This document shows positions 1 through 9,788 of a stretch of DNA of 64,000 nucleotides, piece after piece; positions within the stretch are counted from its first letter, which is position 1, and each line of letters starts with the position of its first letter. This stretch comes from Bacteroidales bacterium (GTDB lineage Bacteria > Bacteroidota > Bacteroidia > Bacteroidales > UBA932): assembly GCA_017617495.1 (NCBI GenBank), contig JAFZWD010000056.1, positions 23,797 through 87,796 on the forward strand, read 5' to 3'. Below the pieces are notes generated by a model, which saw nothing but the letters and a program-made list of their open reading frames with translations, was not told the origin of the DNA and did no database searches. A program made the position numbers and the translations under genes.

Positions 1-1316
1 ACCTGGCCGAGCTTGCGGTATTCCACGCGCAGGCCGGGAATGGGCTCGTTAGCGTCCATCTCGAAACTGCAGGACTCGAAGGTCGGGCGCAGGAAGAGGA
101 AATAGGAACCCGAAAGGAATTCCTTCATCGCCATCACTTCCATGCCGGTGCTCAGGATCAGGCCCGCGCCGTGGGTGTCGCCGTCCCTGGTCGGGCGGCT
201 AGCATAATCCTTGACGCTTGCCATGATGCCCGTGCCGACGCACACCTTGTTGAGCTGGCCTTTCACGATATAGTGGTCCTTGAGAGCATCCCAGGCCCTG
301 AATACCATGTCCGAATACTCGGTGTCGATCCACTTGTTGCGGATAGCGTGGGCGATTGCCCCGGCGAAGATGGCCGTGCAGGAACTCTCCTCATAGGATT
401 TCTTGTCCAGCACGTTCATCCACATGCCGCTCTTGCGCTGCAGCGGGCGGAGTCCGTCCACCTGGCGCTGGAGGTAGCCGCAAATCCTGGCGAAGTCCGC
501 CGATTCGGGATCGAGGCAGTCCAGCAGTTCCACCGTGGCGCGCATTATCCAGCCGTTGCAGCGGCCCCAGTGGACTCCTGCATTGGTCTTGGAATCGCCA
601 TAGTAAGCGTGCCAGTAGAGCTTGGCCTTGTCGTCCCAGAGGTGTTCGTTGAAACGGTCCACCTGCAGGATGGCATCCTTGAGCATCAGCGAGTCGCCGT
701 AATTAACCGCATACCGTGTCATGAACGACAGGCCCATGTTGAGGTCGTCGGCCCAGAGGGTATTGTTCTGCGGCCAGGTACGCACGAGCGTGCCGTCGGC
801 AAGCCTTGCCTGTCCGTGACGGATATGCTCGGCCGCCTTCTCGATCCAGGAATCGTACTTCTTGAATCCGAACCAGCCGGACATCTCTATCATGGCACCG
901 CACTCGGTTCCCACAAAATCCAGTTCGTCGAAGCGCCGCAGGCCGTGATGCGGGTGCCAGTCGCCGGTAGGAGTGACGGACGGACGAATCTTGTCGTACT
1001 CCTGAAGGGCGCGGTCGGTATGCATTACGGTGTGCTCGGCGTACTTCGCCTCCCCGGTGAGGGCTGCATACTGCAGCAGGGCCGAGTTGATTATGCCGGT
1101 GGTATAATGCCACGCGGCATAATTCGACTTCAGCCTTATTTCCTCGTCGGCGGGCATGTCCGCCACATCCTTGTATTCTTTACCTGTCTTGCCGGACACG
1201 TAGGTATGGTCGTAATTGGCGACAATACGGTCCGCAATGCTCCTCACGACGGCGGAATCCGTCATCGCGGAAGGCTGCCCGGCAGCCAGGAGGAAAAACA
1301 ACAGTAAAGATTTCAT
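1..1316 (-). CDS. GH105/GH88-type unsaturated uronyl hydrolase, 3' part cut by window edge
   Basis: The gene starts at ATG 1316-1314 and runs off the left edge, so its C-terminus is missing. The start overlaps the stop of the upstream gene (TAATG), which suggests translational coupling. An N-terminal hydrophobic signal (MKSLLLFFLLAAG) predicts export. The (alpha/alpha)6-barrel signatures of GH105/GH88 are visible: WADDLNMGL, with the Asp expected to be catalytic, and WGRCNGW, where the usual motif is WGRGNGW. The family removes the terminal 4,5-unsaturated uronic acid left by polysaccharide lyases, which fits a PUL that also encodes beta-helix proteins. After the barrel a beta-rich extension begins (LRPTFESCSFEM), resembling the N-terminal domain of the 53690-55825 protein. 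The family call is confident; rhamnogalacturonan as substrate is inferred. Confidence 0.88.
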   Translation of the reverse strand, partial: MKSLLLFFLLAAGQPSAMTDSAVVRSIADRIVANYDHTYVSGKTGKEYKDVADMPADEEIRLKSNYAAWHYTTGIINSALLQYAALTGEAKYAEHTVMHTDRALQEYDKIRPSVTPTGDWHPHHGLRRFDELDFVGTECGAMIEMSGWFGFKKYDSWIEKAAEHIRHGQARLADGTLVRTWPQNNTLWADDLNMGLSFMTRYAVNYGDSLMLKDAILQVDRFNEHLWDDKAKLYWHAYYGDSKTNAGVHWGRCNGWIMRATVELLDCLDPESADFARICGYLQRQVDGLRPLQRKSGMWMNVLDKKSYEESSCTAIFAGAIAHAIRNKWIDTEYSDMVFRAWDALKDHYIVKGQLNKVCVGTGIMASVKDYASRPTRDGDTHGAGLILSTGMEVMAMKEFLSGSYFLFLRPTFESCSFEMDANEPIPGLRVEYRKLGQ

Positions 1317-2608
1317 TAATAGTCTTCAGTTTTTGTCCACCTTACAGGATAAATCATCAGATCCTTTGCACTGTTGGAATTGGTGCAGAACAGATAGATT
1401 GTCGGCGTAACGGTGGTACCGTAGATATCGTCATAACTTACAGGCACGGTAATACGGTTGGCCTCCTTCTTGGAAGTATAGTTCGAAACCGCACCTTCAA
1501 GTTTCTTGTTGTACAGCCATACGAAATCATCCACATTGGCCTTGGTGGTAACGAGACCGACGGTAATTTCCGGCATGACGGTTATTCCGGACTTGAGTCT
1601 CGGGATGAAACTGAGGTTACCGGGACGCGTAACCTTGAACGAAATGAAGCTTTCCTTCGGGAATCCCTTCACATACAGGCTATTGTCAAGAGCCGTCTTC
1701 GGCATATACAGATAGTCGTCGTAAGCGGAAATCAGGTTCTTGCCATAGGTAACGCCGTTCTTGGTGATACCACCTTCCGGCACTTTGTCGCTGGCGTCGA
1801 TGCCATCCTCGATATCGGCGTAATCCGCCTCTTTATACTGCCCGACCGACAAACCGCTGTCGTACGACGAATTGTCGTTGATCCAGTAATAGTGGTTTGT
1901 AGTATACGTGCCGAGGATCCACCTCGAAGGCTTGAGGTTCTTTTCGGTATTTGTGCCGCGGATACGGAACCAGTACTGCTTGCTGTCGTAGTTGTCGTCC
2001 GGATACACCTTCACGTAAGGCTGGGGTGTAGTCAGCGGGAGGGTGATGGTTTCCAGCAGACTCGACTGGTCGAAACTACCGTCGCCGTAGATTTCCAGCA
2101 CATAGTCCTTGACGACAGTGGACGGAGTCCAGGTGAACGATACCTGACGGTACAGGGCCTTGCCCTTTGCGCCGGTAGGCGAAGGGCAGGTGGTATTAGG
2201 ATCGACATCCGTCTTCTGGTTGGAATAGAGCCATGCTGAAGGTTCCCTGTGCTTTGTTTCGTTGATTGCGCGGAGGCGCATGTAGCAATAGGTCTCGTCC
2301 GGAGCCTCGAAGGTATAGGGGATGCTGTCGTGAGGTATGTTATGCTTAAAGATAAGATCGCCCTCGTAGGGTTCCACATCCGGCAATATTTCCTCCGAAT
2401 AAACCTCGAGCTGATAGGCTTCGGCATCGGGGAATGTGTTGAGCCTCACGGTAATCTTGGTGTACTGTACACTGGTAGAAAAACTGGTGGGCGTGAGGCA
2501 CTGCGGGAAGTCCATCTCGTCGTAGATGGTCACGTCCGGATCGGGACTGCACGCCAGGGCGAAAAGCCCGACGATAAGTGTAATAATATATTTATATAAA
2601 GGTTTCAT
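1316..2608 (-). CDS. SusE/SusF-position surface lipoprotein with Fn3-like repeats
   Basis: A 430-residue lipoprotein (lipobox FALAC, Cys20) encoded directly after SusD, where SusE/F-type glycan-binding proteins normally lie. Two fibronectin-III-like segments are visible; each contains a W or Y followed by YxLEVY or YVLEIYG and then a W-containing C-strand. The C-terminal 150 residues form a beta-rich module beginning NGVTYGKN, with the core ISFKVTRPGNLSFIPR and ending YPVRW. The same module occurs in the 9789-11372 and 18516-21245 proteins. Its likely job is to bind the oligosaccharide at the cell surface and hand it to SusCD. The stop overlaps the GH105 start. Sequence similarity to named SusE families is not obvious, so the call rests on position and architecture. 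Confidence 0.75.
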   Translation of the reverse strand: MKPLYKYIITLIVGLFALACSPDPDVTIYDEMDFPQCLTPTSFSTSVQYTKITVRLNTFPDAEAYQLEVYSEEILPDVEPYEGDLIFKHNIPHDSIPYTFEAPDETYCYMRLRAINETKHREPSAWLYSNQKTDVDPNTTCPSPTGAKGKALYRQVSFTWTPSTVVKDYVLEIYGDGSFDQSSLLETITLPLTTPQPYVKVYPDDNYDSKQYWFRIRGTNTEKNLKPSRWILGTYTTNHYYWINDNSSYDSGLSVGQYKEADYADIEDGIDASDKVPEGGITKNGVTYGKNLISAYDDYLYMPKTALDNSLYVKGFPKESFISFKVTRPGNLSFIPRLKSGITVMPEITVGLVTTKANVDDFVWLYNKKLEGAVSNYTSKKEANRITVPVSYDDIYGTTVTPTIYLFCTNSNSAKDLMIYPVRWTKTEDY

Positions 2609-2619
2609 AGACTAAAACA

Positions 2620-4470
2620 TCATCTTGAGTAACCGTAATCATTCTTAAGTACGCCGAGGTTGGCAATGATGACCGACTCGGGGATTGCCTGGTACATATT
2701 CCTGTCCGGATCTTCGAGGTACAGGTTATCAATCATGGTTGCAGACACACTTTTGAAATAATCTGTCTTGTTCCAACCGCCGAGAGGGTCAGTGGAGATC
2801 TTGTTCTCGGTGTCGTCCGGATTGAAGCCATAGTACTCGGCATCGATACCGTTAGGCTTGGTTCTCCAGTAAAGGCTGGTCCTTCCTGCACCTGTCAGAT
2901 AATGGAACCTTCCGGTATGGCTGCTGAGAGCCTTGAGGTCAAGCTTCATATTGTCCAGAGACTCCTTGAGGCAGCCCCAGCGGATGAGGTCGGTACGGCG
3001 CAGGAGTTCGCCGGTGAATTCGAAGCGGCGCTGGTCCTTGACTGCCTGGAAGAACTCGTCCTTGTTGGTAAGGCGCTCCAGATAGTCGTCCGCCTTGGCC
3101 TCGCTGTGGTATGCACGCACAAGCACGGGACGCATATAGCGCTTGGCCCTGTCCAGCTGACCGAGCTCATTGGCGATTTCTGCAGCCATCATATAGATGT
3201 CGGCATAGCGGAGCACCGGGAACTTGGCACCGTCCTCGGGATCCTGTGTATTAAGAACAGGCTTGCGGATCATCCAGTCGAAACGGAACTTTCCGTTGTA
3301 CATTCTGCTAAGGCTGACGGTGGAAGAACCTGTCAGAAGTTTGTCGCTGGCGACTCCGTTCTCGTTGTAGACGAACGGGCAGCAGGTGACGAAGCGGCGC
3401 GTATCCTCCGGGTCGTAATCGTAGACAAGCAGAGGGCTTACTGACACCCTGCCCTGTCCGCCCTTTGCAAGGGGCAGATACTTGTAATTGCGCACTGCGT
3501 TACGGGTGAGGTGATGTCCGCGGTTGTCCGAGAAGGGCATTCCGAAGATAATCTCCTTGCCGTATTCGGTATTCAGGTCGCAGTACCATTTCCAGAGGTC
3601 TTCGAAGTTTTCGAAGAGCGAAAGGTGTGCATTGTCAATCACGTCGTCGAGAGCGGCGAGCGCCTTGGGATAGAGTACGGATTTCTGCAGGGCGGGGTCG
3701 TTGGAAAGACGGTTGTGGCAGTGGGTGCTGTCGCAGTCCGTATTGACCATACCCTCGTCCGGGCGGCAGGAATAACCCGAAGCCTGCAGCGCCAAACGTG
3801 CGTAGAGGCCCCTTGCAAGAGCCTTGCCGGGATGGGTTATGAGCTTCTGGTCGTTGTAATCCAGGTACTTGGCCGCCTTGTCGAGGTCGCTCAGAAGATG
3901 CTTGTACAGCACGTCCTTGTCCGCCTTGGGAAGGTAGGTGGTTTCCTTTTTGACGGGGCTGAACCTTGCAGGCACCTCGCCATACACGTTCATGAGGTCG
4001 GTGTACAGCAGGGCGCGGGCGCAGAGGGCTTCGCCGTAAAGGGCAGCCATTTCCTTGCGGTGGTCGATGTCGCCGTACTTCTCGAGTCCCTCGATACAGA
4101 CGCTGGCCCTCTCGATACCCTTGAAGTTTCCGGAATAGAAGTACTCTTCGCCGGAGTAGTTGTATCTCGAGTTGCCGGGATTCTGCCTGTACTGGAAGGG
4201 GTTGTTCTGCTCGCTGTTGCTGTAATCGTTCAGGACCTCGGCATCGGTGTTGCATCCGTAACCATAGAAGTACTGCGTACGGTACGAAGCCATGGTTATA
4301 TACGACTCGTAGATACAGTTCACACTGAATCGTGCAAGCGTATAGTTGGAGTACACCTCCGGGTCCTCGAACGTGGATTTAGCCCTCTGGTCGAGGGGCT
4401 CGCACGCGAAGAGAGCACAAGCGCCAAGTGCCGCAATTATGATTTTGTATAACTTTTTCACGGCAATCAA
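2620..4470 (-). CDS. SusD/RagB-family glycan-binding lipoprotein
   Basis: A 616-residue SusD homologue. The signal peptide ends in a lipobox (ALFACEPLDQ). The N-terminal region has tetratricopeptide-like helices (ARALLYTDLMNVYGEVPA), and the C-terminal region carries typical SusD motifs (PVLRYADIYMMAAEIANELG; RRFEFTGE followed by LIRWG). It caps the SusC channel and captures glycans. It lies three bases after the SusC gene and 11 bases before the SusE-like gene, in the canonical C-D-E order. No truncation is seen, and the length is normal for the family. Confidence 0.95.
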   Translation of the reverse strand: MIAVKKLYKIIIAALGACALFACEPLDQRAKSTFEDPEVYSNYTLARFSVNCIYESYITMASYRTQYFYGYGCNTDAEVLNDYSNSEQNNPFQYRQNPGNSRYNYSGEEYFYSGNFKGIERASVCIEGLEKYGDIDHRKEMAALYGEALCARALLYTDLMNVYGEVPARFSPVKKETTYLPKADKDVLYKHLLSDLDKAAKYLDYNDQKLITHPGKALARGLYARLALQASGYSCRPDEGMVNTDCDSTHCHNRLSNDPALQKSVLYPKALAALDDVIDNAHLSLFENFEDLWKWYCDLNTEYGKEIIFGMPFSDNRGHHLTRNAVRNYKYLPLAKGGQGRVSVSPLLVYDYDPEDTRRFVTCCPFVYNENGVASDKLLTGSSTVSLSRMYNGKFRFDWMIRKPVLNTQDPEDGAKFPVLRYADIYMMAAEIANELGQLDRAKRYMRPVLVRAYHSEAKADDYLERLTNKDEFFQAVKDQRRFEFTGELLRRTDLIRWGCLKESLDNMKLDLKALSSHTGRFHYLTGAGRTSLYWRTKPNGIDAEYYGFNPDDTENKISTDPLGGWNKTDYFKSVSATMIDNLYLEDPDRNMYQAIPESVIIANLGVLKNDYGYSR

Positions 4471-4473
4471 ATT

Positions 4474-7400
4474 TTAGAAGGTGAGATTTACACCCATGAT
4501 GAGGCTGCGGCTCTTCGGGTAAGCGGAGTAGTCCACACCGGGAGTCAGAGGAGTGCTGCGACGGCAGTTGACCTCGGGGTCGAAGCCTGTATAATTGGTC
4601 AGGCAGAAGAGGTTGGAAGCCGTTGCGTAAACACGGAATTTGGAGATGTGCATCCAAAGCGTATGCCTCTGGGGAATGGTGTAGCCGAGAGTGAGGGAAT
4701 TGAAGCGCAGGAAGGAAGCATCCTCGATATAGTAGTCCGTAAGGAATAAGGACTGGAAGCCCTGGCTCCAAATCTTTGCATTCCGGTTAAGGTCGGCAAG
4801 CATATCGGGGTCGGTAATCGCTTCGCCGGTCTCCCAGTCGATATTGGTCCATGCCGAGCCGGGCGCGCAAACCTTGAGGAGGTTCTTGTACCTGCTCTGC
4901 GAGCCTCTCTGTGTGAGGTCTATCTTATCGGCGTTGTAACGCTTTGCTCCGATGGAGAAGCTGAACGCCGCATTCAGGTCGAAGTTGTAGAGATTGCCGC
5001 TGAGGCTGAAGCCGCCGGTGATATCTGCCATGGCGCAGCCGAGGTTCACCTTGTCTTCGGAGGTAACCGCACCGTCGCCGTTCACGTCCTTGAGCTTGGG
5101 GAAGCCGGGACGGAGGCCCGAGCCGATAACGGCAGTGTCGGTGACGACACCGTCCTTGAGGGTCCATACCGGCTTGCCGGTGCTGGCGTCAAGGCTCATG
5201 TTGAAGTCCTCTACCTTGTACCAGCCGTCGCCCTTGTAACCGTAGATAAGGCCGAGGGGCTTGCCGGGAGTGATGAGGTAGTCCCAACCGATGGAACCCA
5301 GCGCACGGACCTCTGTCTGGATCTGGTCGAGGCCGCCGAGGCTCAGAACCTTGTTCTTGTTATAGGCGGCGTTCGCCGAAATCGAAAGACCGGCGTGCTT
5401 TGTCTCAATAGCGACCACCCTGATCGTTCCTTCGATACCGCGGTTGCGCACGGTACCGATGTTGCGGTACTGGGACTTGTAACCCACACCGGACATAGGA
5501 TAGTTCACGAGGAGGTCCTTGCTCTTGTTGTTGTAGAGTTCGAGGGTCAGGGAGAGACGCTGCTTGAAGAACGCCATATCCACACCGAGGTTCTGCGAAA
5601 TGGTCTTTTCCCAACGGAGTTCGGGGTTGGGCATCGTAGTATCGGGATACACCCAGTTGGTCATCTCGTACACACGGGCGTCGATTGCAGTCTTGAAACG
5701 GCGGCGCACCTGGCCCGTAGGAATACGGTTGTTACCGGAAGTACCGAGGCTGTAACGGAGCTTCACCTGGTCGATGCGGCGCAGGCTCTTCATCCAGGGC
5801 TCCTGGGATATGGTCCAGGAAGCTGCCACCGAAGGGAAGTAACCCCACTGGTTGCCGGGGGCAAACTTGCTGGATCCGTCGGCGCGGAGCGCTCCGGAAA
5901 GCGAATAACGCTTGTCGTAAACGTAGTTGGCCCTTCCGAAGAACGAGAGCATCACGTCATTTTCCGCATAGAAGTTGTTGGCGGCAGATATCATCTGGGC
6001 GGTACCGCGGTAACGCCTCGCCATGGAAGCGTCGTAATAATCGGGGAAACCTTCTGCCACGCAGGATTCGGTGCGGGAATGCTGATACTGGTATTCCTGG
6101 CCGAGAACCGTGTTCAGGTTGTGCTTGCTGCCCTTCTTGAACACCCTGCTGAAGTTGTAGCTGAGGGTATTCACGCTACGGTACTTCCTGGAGAAAGTGG
6201 TGCTGGAGTCGGTGTTCGGGTAACCCGGCACGTTGGACTTTTCACGGGTGAAGTAACTGGTACGTCCGTAGAAACGCTCACTGCTGTTCTGGTTGTTGTC
6301 GATACCGCCTTCGATTTTGAGCTTCATGTTGGGGATGATAGTCCAGGTAACCGAAGCGTTGCCGTTCCAGTTTTCGCGGCGTGTCTTGTTGTCGTTGTCC
6401 TTTACGTTCTGGATAGGGTTGGTACCGTATTCCTGGCTGTAAAGGTCGTAGTCTTCGACATCCCTCAGGTAGTTCATGGGGATAGGCGAATAACGCAGGG
6501 TGCTGATCATACGGCCGGTACCTGCGTTGGTACCCTTGTCGTTGACGGAGTTTGCACCTGCTCCGTTAACCGTCGTGGACGAATACCTCAGGGCCATATT
6601 GATGTCTATGTTCTTGAGGGGACGGCACCAGTTGGTAAAGCGGAAGTTGGTTCTCTTGAAGTTGGAGTAGATCATGATGGCGTCCTCGTCCAGACGGCCG
6701 AAGTTTGCCTGCCACCTGTTCTTGTCGGTGCTGCCGCTCACGGAGACGAAGTGGTTCATCGTCGTACCGATACGGCCGAACACGCGCTTGCGCCAGTTGT
6801 TGCCTTCGAAGTACTTGTAGAGGCCCATGTCCGCGAAGCGTCCGAAGCGCTCGGTATAGCGGCCGGGCGAATTCTCGGCCATCGAACCTTCATAAATGGA
6901 GGCTGCGAACTCATAGGGATTCATCACCTCATAGTTGTTCTCGTTGGCCATGATCTTCACGCCGGCATAACCGTCGTACTTGACGCTGATCTTGCCGCGG
7001 GCGCCCTCACGCGTGGTGATAATCACAACGCCGTATGCACCCTGGCTACCGTAGATGGCGGTGGAGAAAGCATCCTTGAGCACGTCGACGCTCTTGATGT
7101 CGTTGGCGGCGATATCCTTGATGCTGCTCACCGGGAATCCGTCCACGATGTACAGAGGAGTCGCATCCTGGGTGATGGAACCGGTACCGCGGATCTTGAT
7201 CTGCACGGCTGCGTCCGGGTCACCTTCGGCGGTGGACACTTCCACACCGGCCATCTTACCAGTCAGCGCCGTAGCGAAGTTTGTGGTAGGAACGCTGGTG
7301 AGCGCCTTGTTGTCGACAGATGTAACTGCACCCATGAGGTCGCGGCGCTGCACCGTCTGGTAACCGATAACCACCGTCTCGTCGAGGAGGTTCATGTCCT

Positions 7401-7698
7401 CTTCCAGATTTACGTTGATGGTCTTGCGGCCGGCAATGTTTTCCTCGCGCTCCTTCATGCCGATGCAGGAGAACACAAGGATTTTGGATCCCGTACGGTT
7501 GTTGATGGAGTAAGCACCGTTGGCATCGGTAAAGACGCCCGTGGTCGTGCCCTTAAGGTAAACGGATACACCGGGGAGGGCTTTGCCTTCCTGGTCGGTA
7601 ACCTTACCCGTAATAGTCTGGGCAGCGGCCTGGATCCACCCGGTGGCGAACACTAATGTCACCACCAGGAGGATTTTAATCAATTTGTTGAGTTTCAT
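4474..7698 (-). CDS. SusC/RagA-family TonB-dependent outer-membrane transporter
   Basis: A 1074-residue SusC homologue of usual length. After the signal peptide (ends WIQAAAQ) comes a CarboxypepD_reg-like domain (ITGKVTDQEGKALPGVSVYL, residues about 29-110). A plug domain follows with the SusC signatures IRGTGSITQDATPLYIVDGF and VDVLKDAFSTAIYGSQGAYG. The rest is a 22-strand-type barrel ending in an aromatic outer-membrane signature (GVNLTF). It imports oligosaccharides with TonB energy and pairs with the downstream SusD. Upstream, 32 bases away, is a fimbrillin-like gene, which is an unusual operon neighbour for susC. Confidence 0.96.
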   Translation of the reverse strand: MKLNKLIKILLVVTLVFATGWIQAAAQTITGKVTDQEGKALPGVSVYLKGTTTGVFTDANGAYSINNRTGSKILVFSCIGMKEREENIAGRKTINVNLEEDMNLLDETVVIGYQTVQRRDLMGAVTSVDNKALTSVPTTNFATALTGKMAGVEVSTAEGDPDAAVQIKIRGTGSITQDATPLYIVDGFPVSSIKDIAANDIKSVDVLKDAFSTAIYGSQGAYGVVIITTREGARGKISVKYDGYAGVKIMANENNYEVMNPYEFAASIYEGSMAENSPGRYTERFGRFADMGLYKYFEGNNWRKRVFGRIGTTMNHFVSVSGSTDKNRWQANFGRLDEDAIMIYSNFKRTNFRFTNWCRPLKNIDINMALRYSSTTVNGAGANSVNDKGTNAGTGRMISTLRYSPIPMNYLRDVEDYDLYSQEYGTNPIQNVKDNDNKTRRENWNGNASVTWTIIPNMKLKIEGGIDNNQNSSERFYGRTSYFTREKSNVPGYPNTDSSTTFSRKYRSVNTLSYNFSRVFKKGSKHNLNTVLGQEYQYQHSRTESCVAEGFPDYYDASMARRYRGTAQMISAANNFYAENDVMLSFFGRANYVYDKRYSLSGALRADGSSKFAPGNQWGYFPSVAASWTISQEPWMKSLRRIDQVKLRYSLGTSGNNRIPTGQVRRRFKTAIDARVYEMTNWVYPDTTMPNPELRWEKTISQNLGVDMAFFKQRLSLTLELYNNKSKDLLVNYPMSGVGYKSQYRNIGTVRNRGIEGTIRVVAIETKHAGLSISANAAYNKNKVLSLGGLDQIQTEVRALGSIGWDYLITPGKPLGLIYGYKGDGWYKVEDFNMSLDASTGKPVWTLKDGVVTDTAVIGSGLRPGFPKLKDVNGDGAVTSEDKVNLGCAMADITGGFSLSGNLYNFDLNAAFSFSIGAKRYNADKIDLTQRGSQSRYKNLLKVCAPGSAWTNIDWETGEAITDPDMLADLNRNAKIWSQGFQSLFLTDYYIEDASFLRFNSLTLGYTIPQRHTLWMHISKFRVYATASNLFCLTNYTGFDPEVNCRRSTPLTPGVDYSAYPKSRSLIMGVNLTF

Positions 7699-7730
7699 TG
7701 GTATATTAATTCGTGAAATAAATATACTTG

Positions 7731-9599
7731 TTAGTTAAGGTCACGTACAAGACGTACTCCGCAGCCATCATTACGGGCTTTGGATTTCTTGCTCTGCCAG
7801 TGAGCTACAGAAGCATTGAACTTGCTTGCGCCGACCGCAGGGTCATTAAATGCCAGAGCATATGTATTACTGTCACTTGCGTTAGCAGTTGACGACCAGT
7901 AATAAGCATCCCCCGGATAAATAAGGTTAGCTTTGTTACTGCCAGTGTATCTATGGTTACACAGGGGGAGGAACACGCATCCGGCGGCCTCAAGTTTGGC
8001 CCAGTCCTCAAGATTATACACATTGTCGCGGCAGACTGCTCCGGCAGGTTCCCTGTTCGATGTATAATTCGTTGCACCCTGACGATAACACTTGATGAGA
8101 TCTTTTACTCCGTAAGGACACTTGAAAAAGTCGGGGAGAATAATCAAACCGAAGGCAAGTGTGTCTCCAGCCGCCCTAATGATGGTAGCCTTAGCGCCAT
8201 GCACAATCAAGGAACCACTCGCATCCTTTCTCTTTTCGAGAACAAAGGCGAACTCGTCTCCTGTAGGTGTACGCCAGGTATTGGCAGGGTAGGTCACTTC
8301 GTCGTCGCCACTGCCATGTTTAATGACGTTCTCGCCCCAATCCCTGAGGAGGGTCTGACCGCCACCGGAACCAACCCAGGAGCCATTACCGCTGCTGATA
8401 TAATATATACCGAATTTCTGTTCGTCCGTGTAATCTTTGCTTTGGCCTGTACCTACCCATGCGAACAGGTCAATGACGTCTCCCTGTTTTGAATCTGCCT
8501 GCAGAAGGTTGGCAGGATCATCCTTGAGCGCATCATACTGGTGTTCTGCAAAGAACCAGGACGATGCAGTACCCATACGGTTGGTTGAAGTAGGAGGAGT
8601 GTCGATTACGGCGCGGAGGTTGCCGGGGGCAAACAGGACCTTCTTGGTTGCCGCTTTGATACTGGTACCTGCTACCGTAAAGGCGGGCAGTGCTGCTACG
8701 ACCTTACGTGCGGTCTTGCGACCCGGAACCCAGGCTGTAGGAACAGAGGCGACCTCCTTAACGGGCACCTCAATCTTATTGATAACATCGCCGTTCGCAT
8801 CGCATGCAGAAACCACAATGTTATTGTATTCTAAAGTACCAGCAACACCCATAGGAAGAGGGATGTTGAGCACGAGGCTGTCGGCAAATGTGCCGGGAAG
8901 TTCGGTGATGGTAATGGTCTCTTCGGAGTCCTTGGTAGATTCCTGAAGCGCGACACCGCTGGTGCCGGCTACGAAACTGCTCATTACGAATTCGCCGTTA
9001 ACCTTCTTGCCGGGGAAATGGATGGTGATGTAATCGCAGAACTTTGAGACATCCCTTACCTTGATTCGCAGAAGGGGGCAGATAGACTTGAACTGCAGTC
9101 CCTGGCCGGCAGCGTTCACCGCAATCCTGGGAGCGGGAGACTGCTCGCCCTGCACCTGTGCGAGAGTGTAATCCTTGGGGAATGTTACCGAAAGGTTCTC
9201 TGCAGTGTGCTTGCGCACAGCGGAGGTCCTTGCGCTGGTGCCGTTGTGTACCAGGTTTGCAGGATACATCGCAAAGTCGGAACGTCCGGCTTCGATGTCA
9301 TCCTCGAAGGTGAATTTGGCTCCCGCCTTGTTGTTGTAGGAGGCGGGAAGCTCCTCGGAAATGTAATAGGTTTCGCCGGAGAATACCGCGATCTGGTCGC
9401 CGGTGCTCCAGGTGAATACTGCTGTAGAATCGTTCACGAGAGCCCTGCCCTCGATTGCGCCTTCGTTAAATGCTTCGATAACGGTTTTGCCGACAAGTTC
9501 CTTGTCGTTACCGTTCTCGTTGGAAACTTCTTTCAACTCTTTTGTGCAGGCTGCCAGCACTGTTGCCGCGGCCGCGAGAATAAATAAATACTTTTTCAT
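7731..9599 (-). CDS. Fimbrillin-like lipoprotein with C-type-lectin/Fib_succ-like C-terminal module (paralogue A)
   Basis: A 622-residue lipoprotein (lipobox VLAAC, Cys18). Residues about 20-310 form a fimbrillin-like beta domain (FTWSTGDQIAVFSGETYYIS; FPGKKVNGEFVMSSF; WVPGRKTARK). The C-terminal half starts FAPGNLRAV, contains FFAEHQYDAL and YYWSSTANAS and ends GCGVRLVRDLN. That pattern resembles the Fibrobacter major paralogous / C-type-lectin-like domains of Bacteroidota surface proteins. The N-terminal half is nearly identical to the 12351-14315 protein while the C-terminal halves diverge. It lies between a 46-residue ORF (13 bases upstream) and susC. A surface adhesin or glycan-binding role is inferred. 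Confidence 0.8.
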   Translation of the reverse strand: MKKYLFILAAAATVLAACTKELKEVSNENGNDKELVGKTVIEAFNEGAIEGRALVNDSTAVFTWSTGDQIAVFSGETYYISEELPASYNNKAGAKFTFEDDIEAGRSDFAMYPANLVHNGTSARTSAVRKHTAENLSVTFPKDYTLAQVQGEQSPAPRIAVNAAGQGLQFKSICPLLRIKVRDVSKFCDYITIHFPGKKVNGEFVMSSFVAGTSGVALQESTKDSEETITITELPGTFADSLVLNIPLPMGVAGTLEYNNIVVSACDANGDVINKIEVPVKEVASVPTAWVPGRKTARKVVAALPAFTVAGTSIKAATKKVLFAPGNLRAVIDTPPTSTNRMGTASSWFFAEHQYDALKDDPANLLQADSKQGDVIDLFAWVGTGQSKDYTDEQKFGIYYISSGNGSWVGSGGGQTLLRDWGENVIKHGSGDDEVTYPANTWRTPTGDEFAFVLEKRKDASGSLIVHGAKATIIRAAGDTLAFGLIILPDFFKCPYGVKDLIKCYRQGATNYTSNREPAGAVCRDNVYNLEDWAKLEAAGCVFLPLCNHRYTGSNKANLIYPGDAYYWSSTANASDSNTYALAFNDPAVGASKFNASVAHWQSKKSKARNDGCGVRLVRDLN

Positions 9600-9611
9600 G
9601 GCGCGGGTGTT

Positions 9612-9752
9612 TTAGTTGTTGTCATCGTTGTCTTCCCATGGATCCATGTCTTCTCCATTGGAAATGGTTACGTCCGGATCGCTCACGCAGAGGAGCGTCG
9701 GGACCAGTTCAAGCAGGCCCGCTGCCGGAGTGAAATAAGGTTTTTTACTCAT
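9612..9752 (-). CDS. Small fimbrillin-associated ORF, 46 residues (copy 1)
   Basis: A 46-codon frame from ATG 9752 to TAA 9612, ending 12 bases before the fimbrillin-like gene start at 9599. It begins MSKKPYFTPAAGLLELV, continues PTLLCVSDPDVTIS and ends in an acidic tail (EDMDPWEDNDDNN). It is almost identical to the 14329-14469 ORF; differences are confined to a few N-terminal residues. There is no lipobox of normal type and no transmembrane segment of convincing length. Repeated occurrence directly before fimbrillin-like genes argues that it is real. Function unknown. Confidence 0.75.
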   Translation of the reverse strand: MSKKPYFTPAAGLLELVPTLLCVSDPDVTISNGEDMDPWEDNDDNN

Positions 9753-9788
9753 ACTGAACATATATTGATTATTATTGTTTGCGTTGTA

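Noticed and set aside
5395-7656. Open frame of 753 codons on the plus strand opposite susC
   Set aside because: It mirrors the codons of a clear SusC gene; GC-rich codon use keeps the opposite frame open. It has no signal, motif or promoter.
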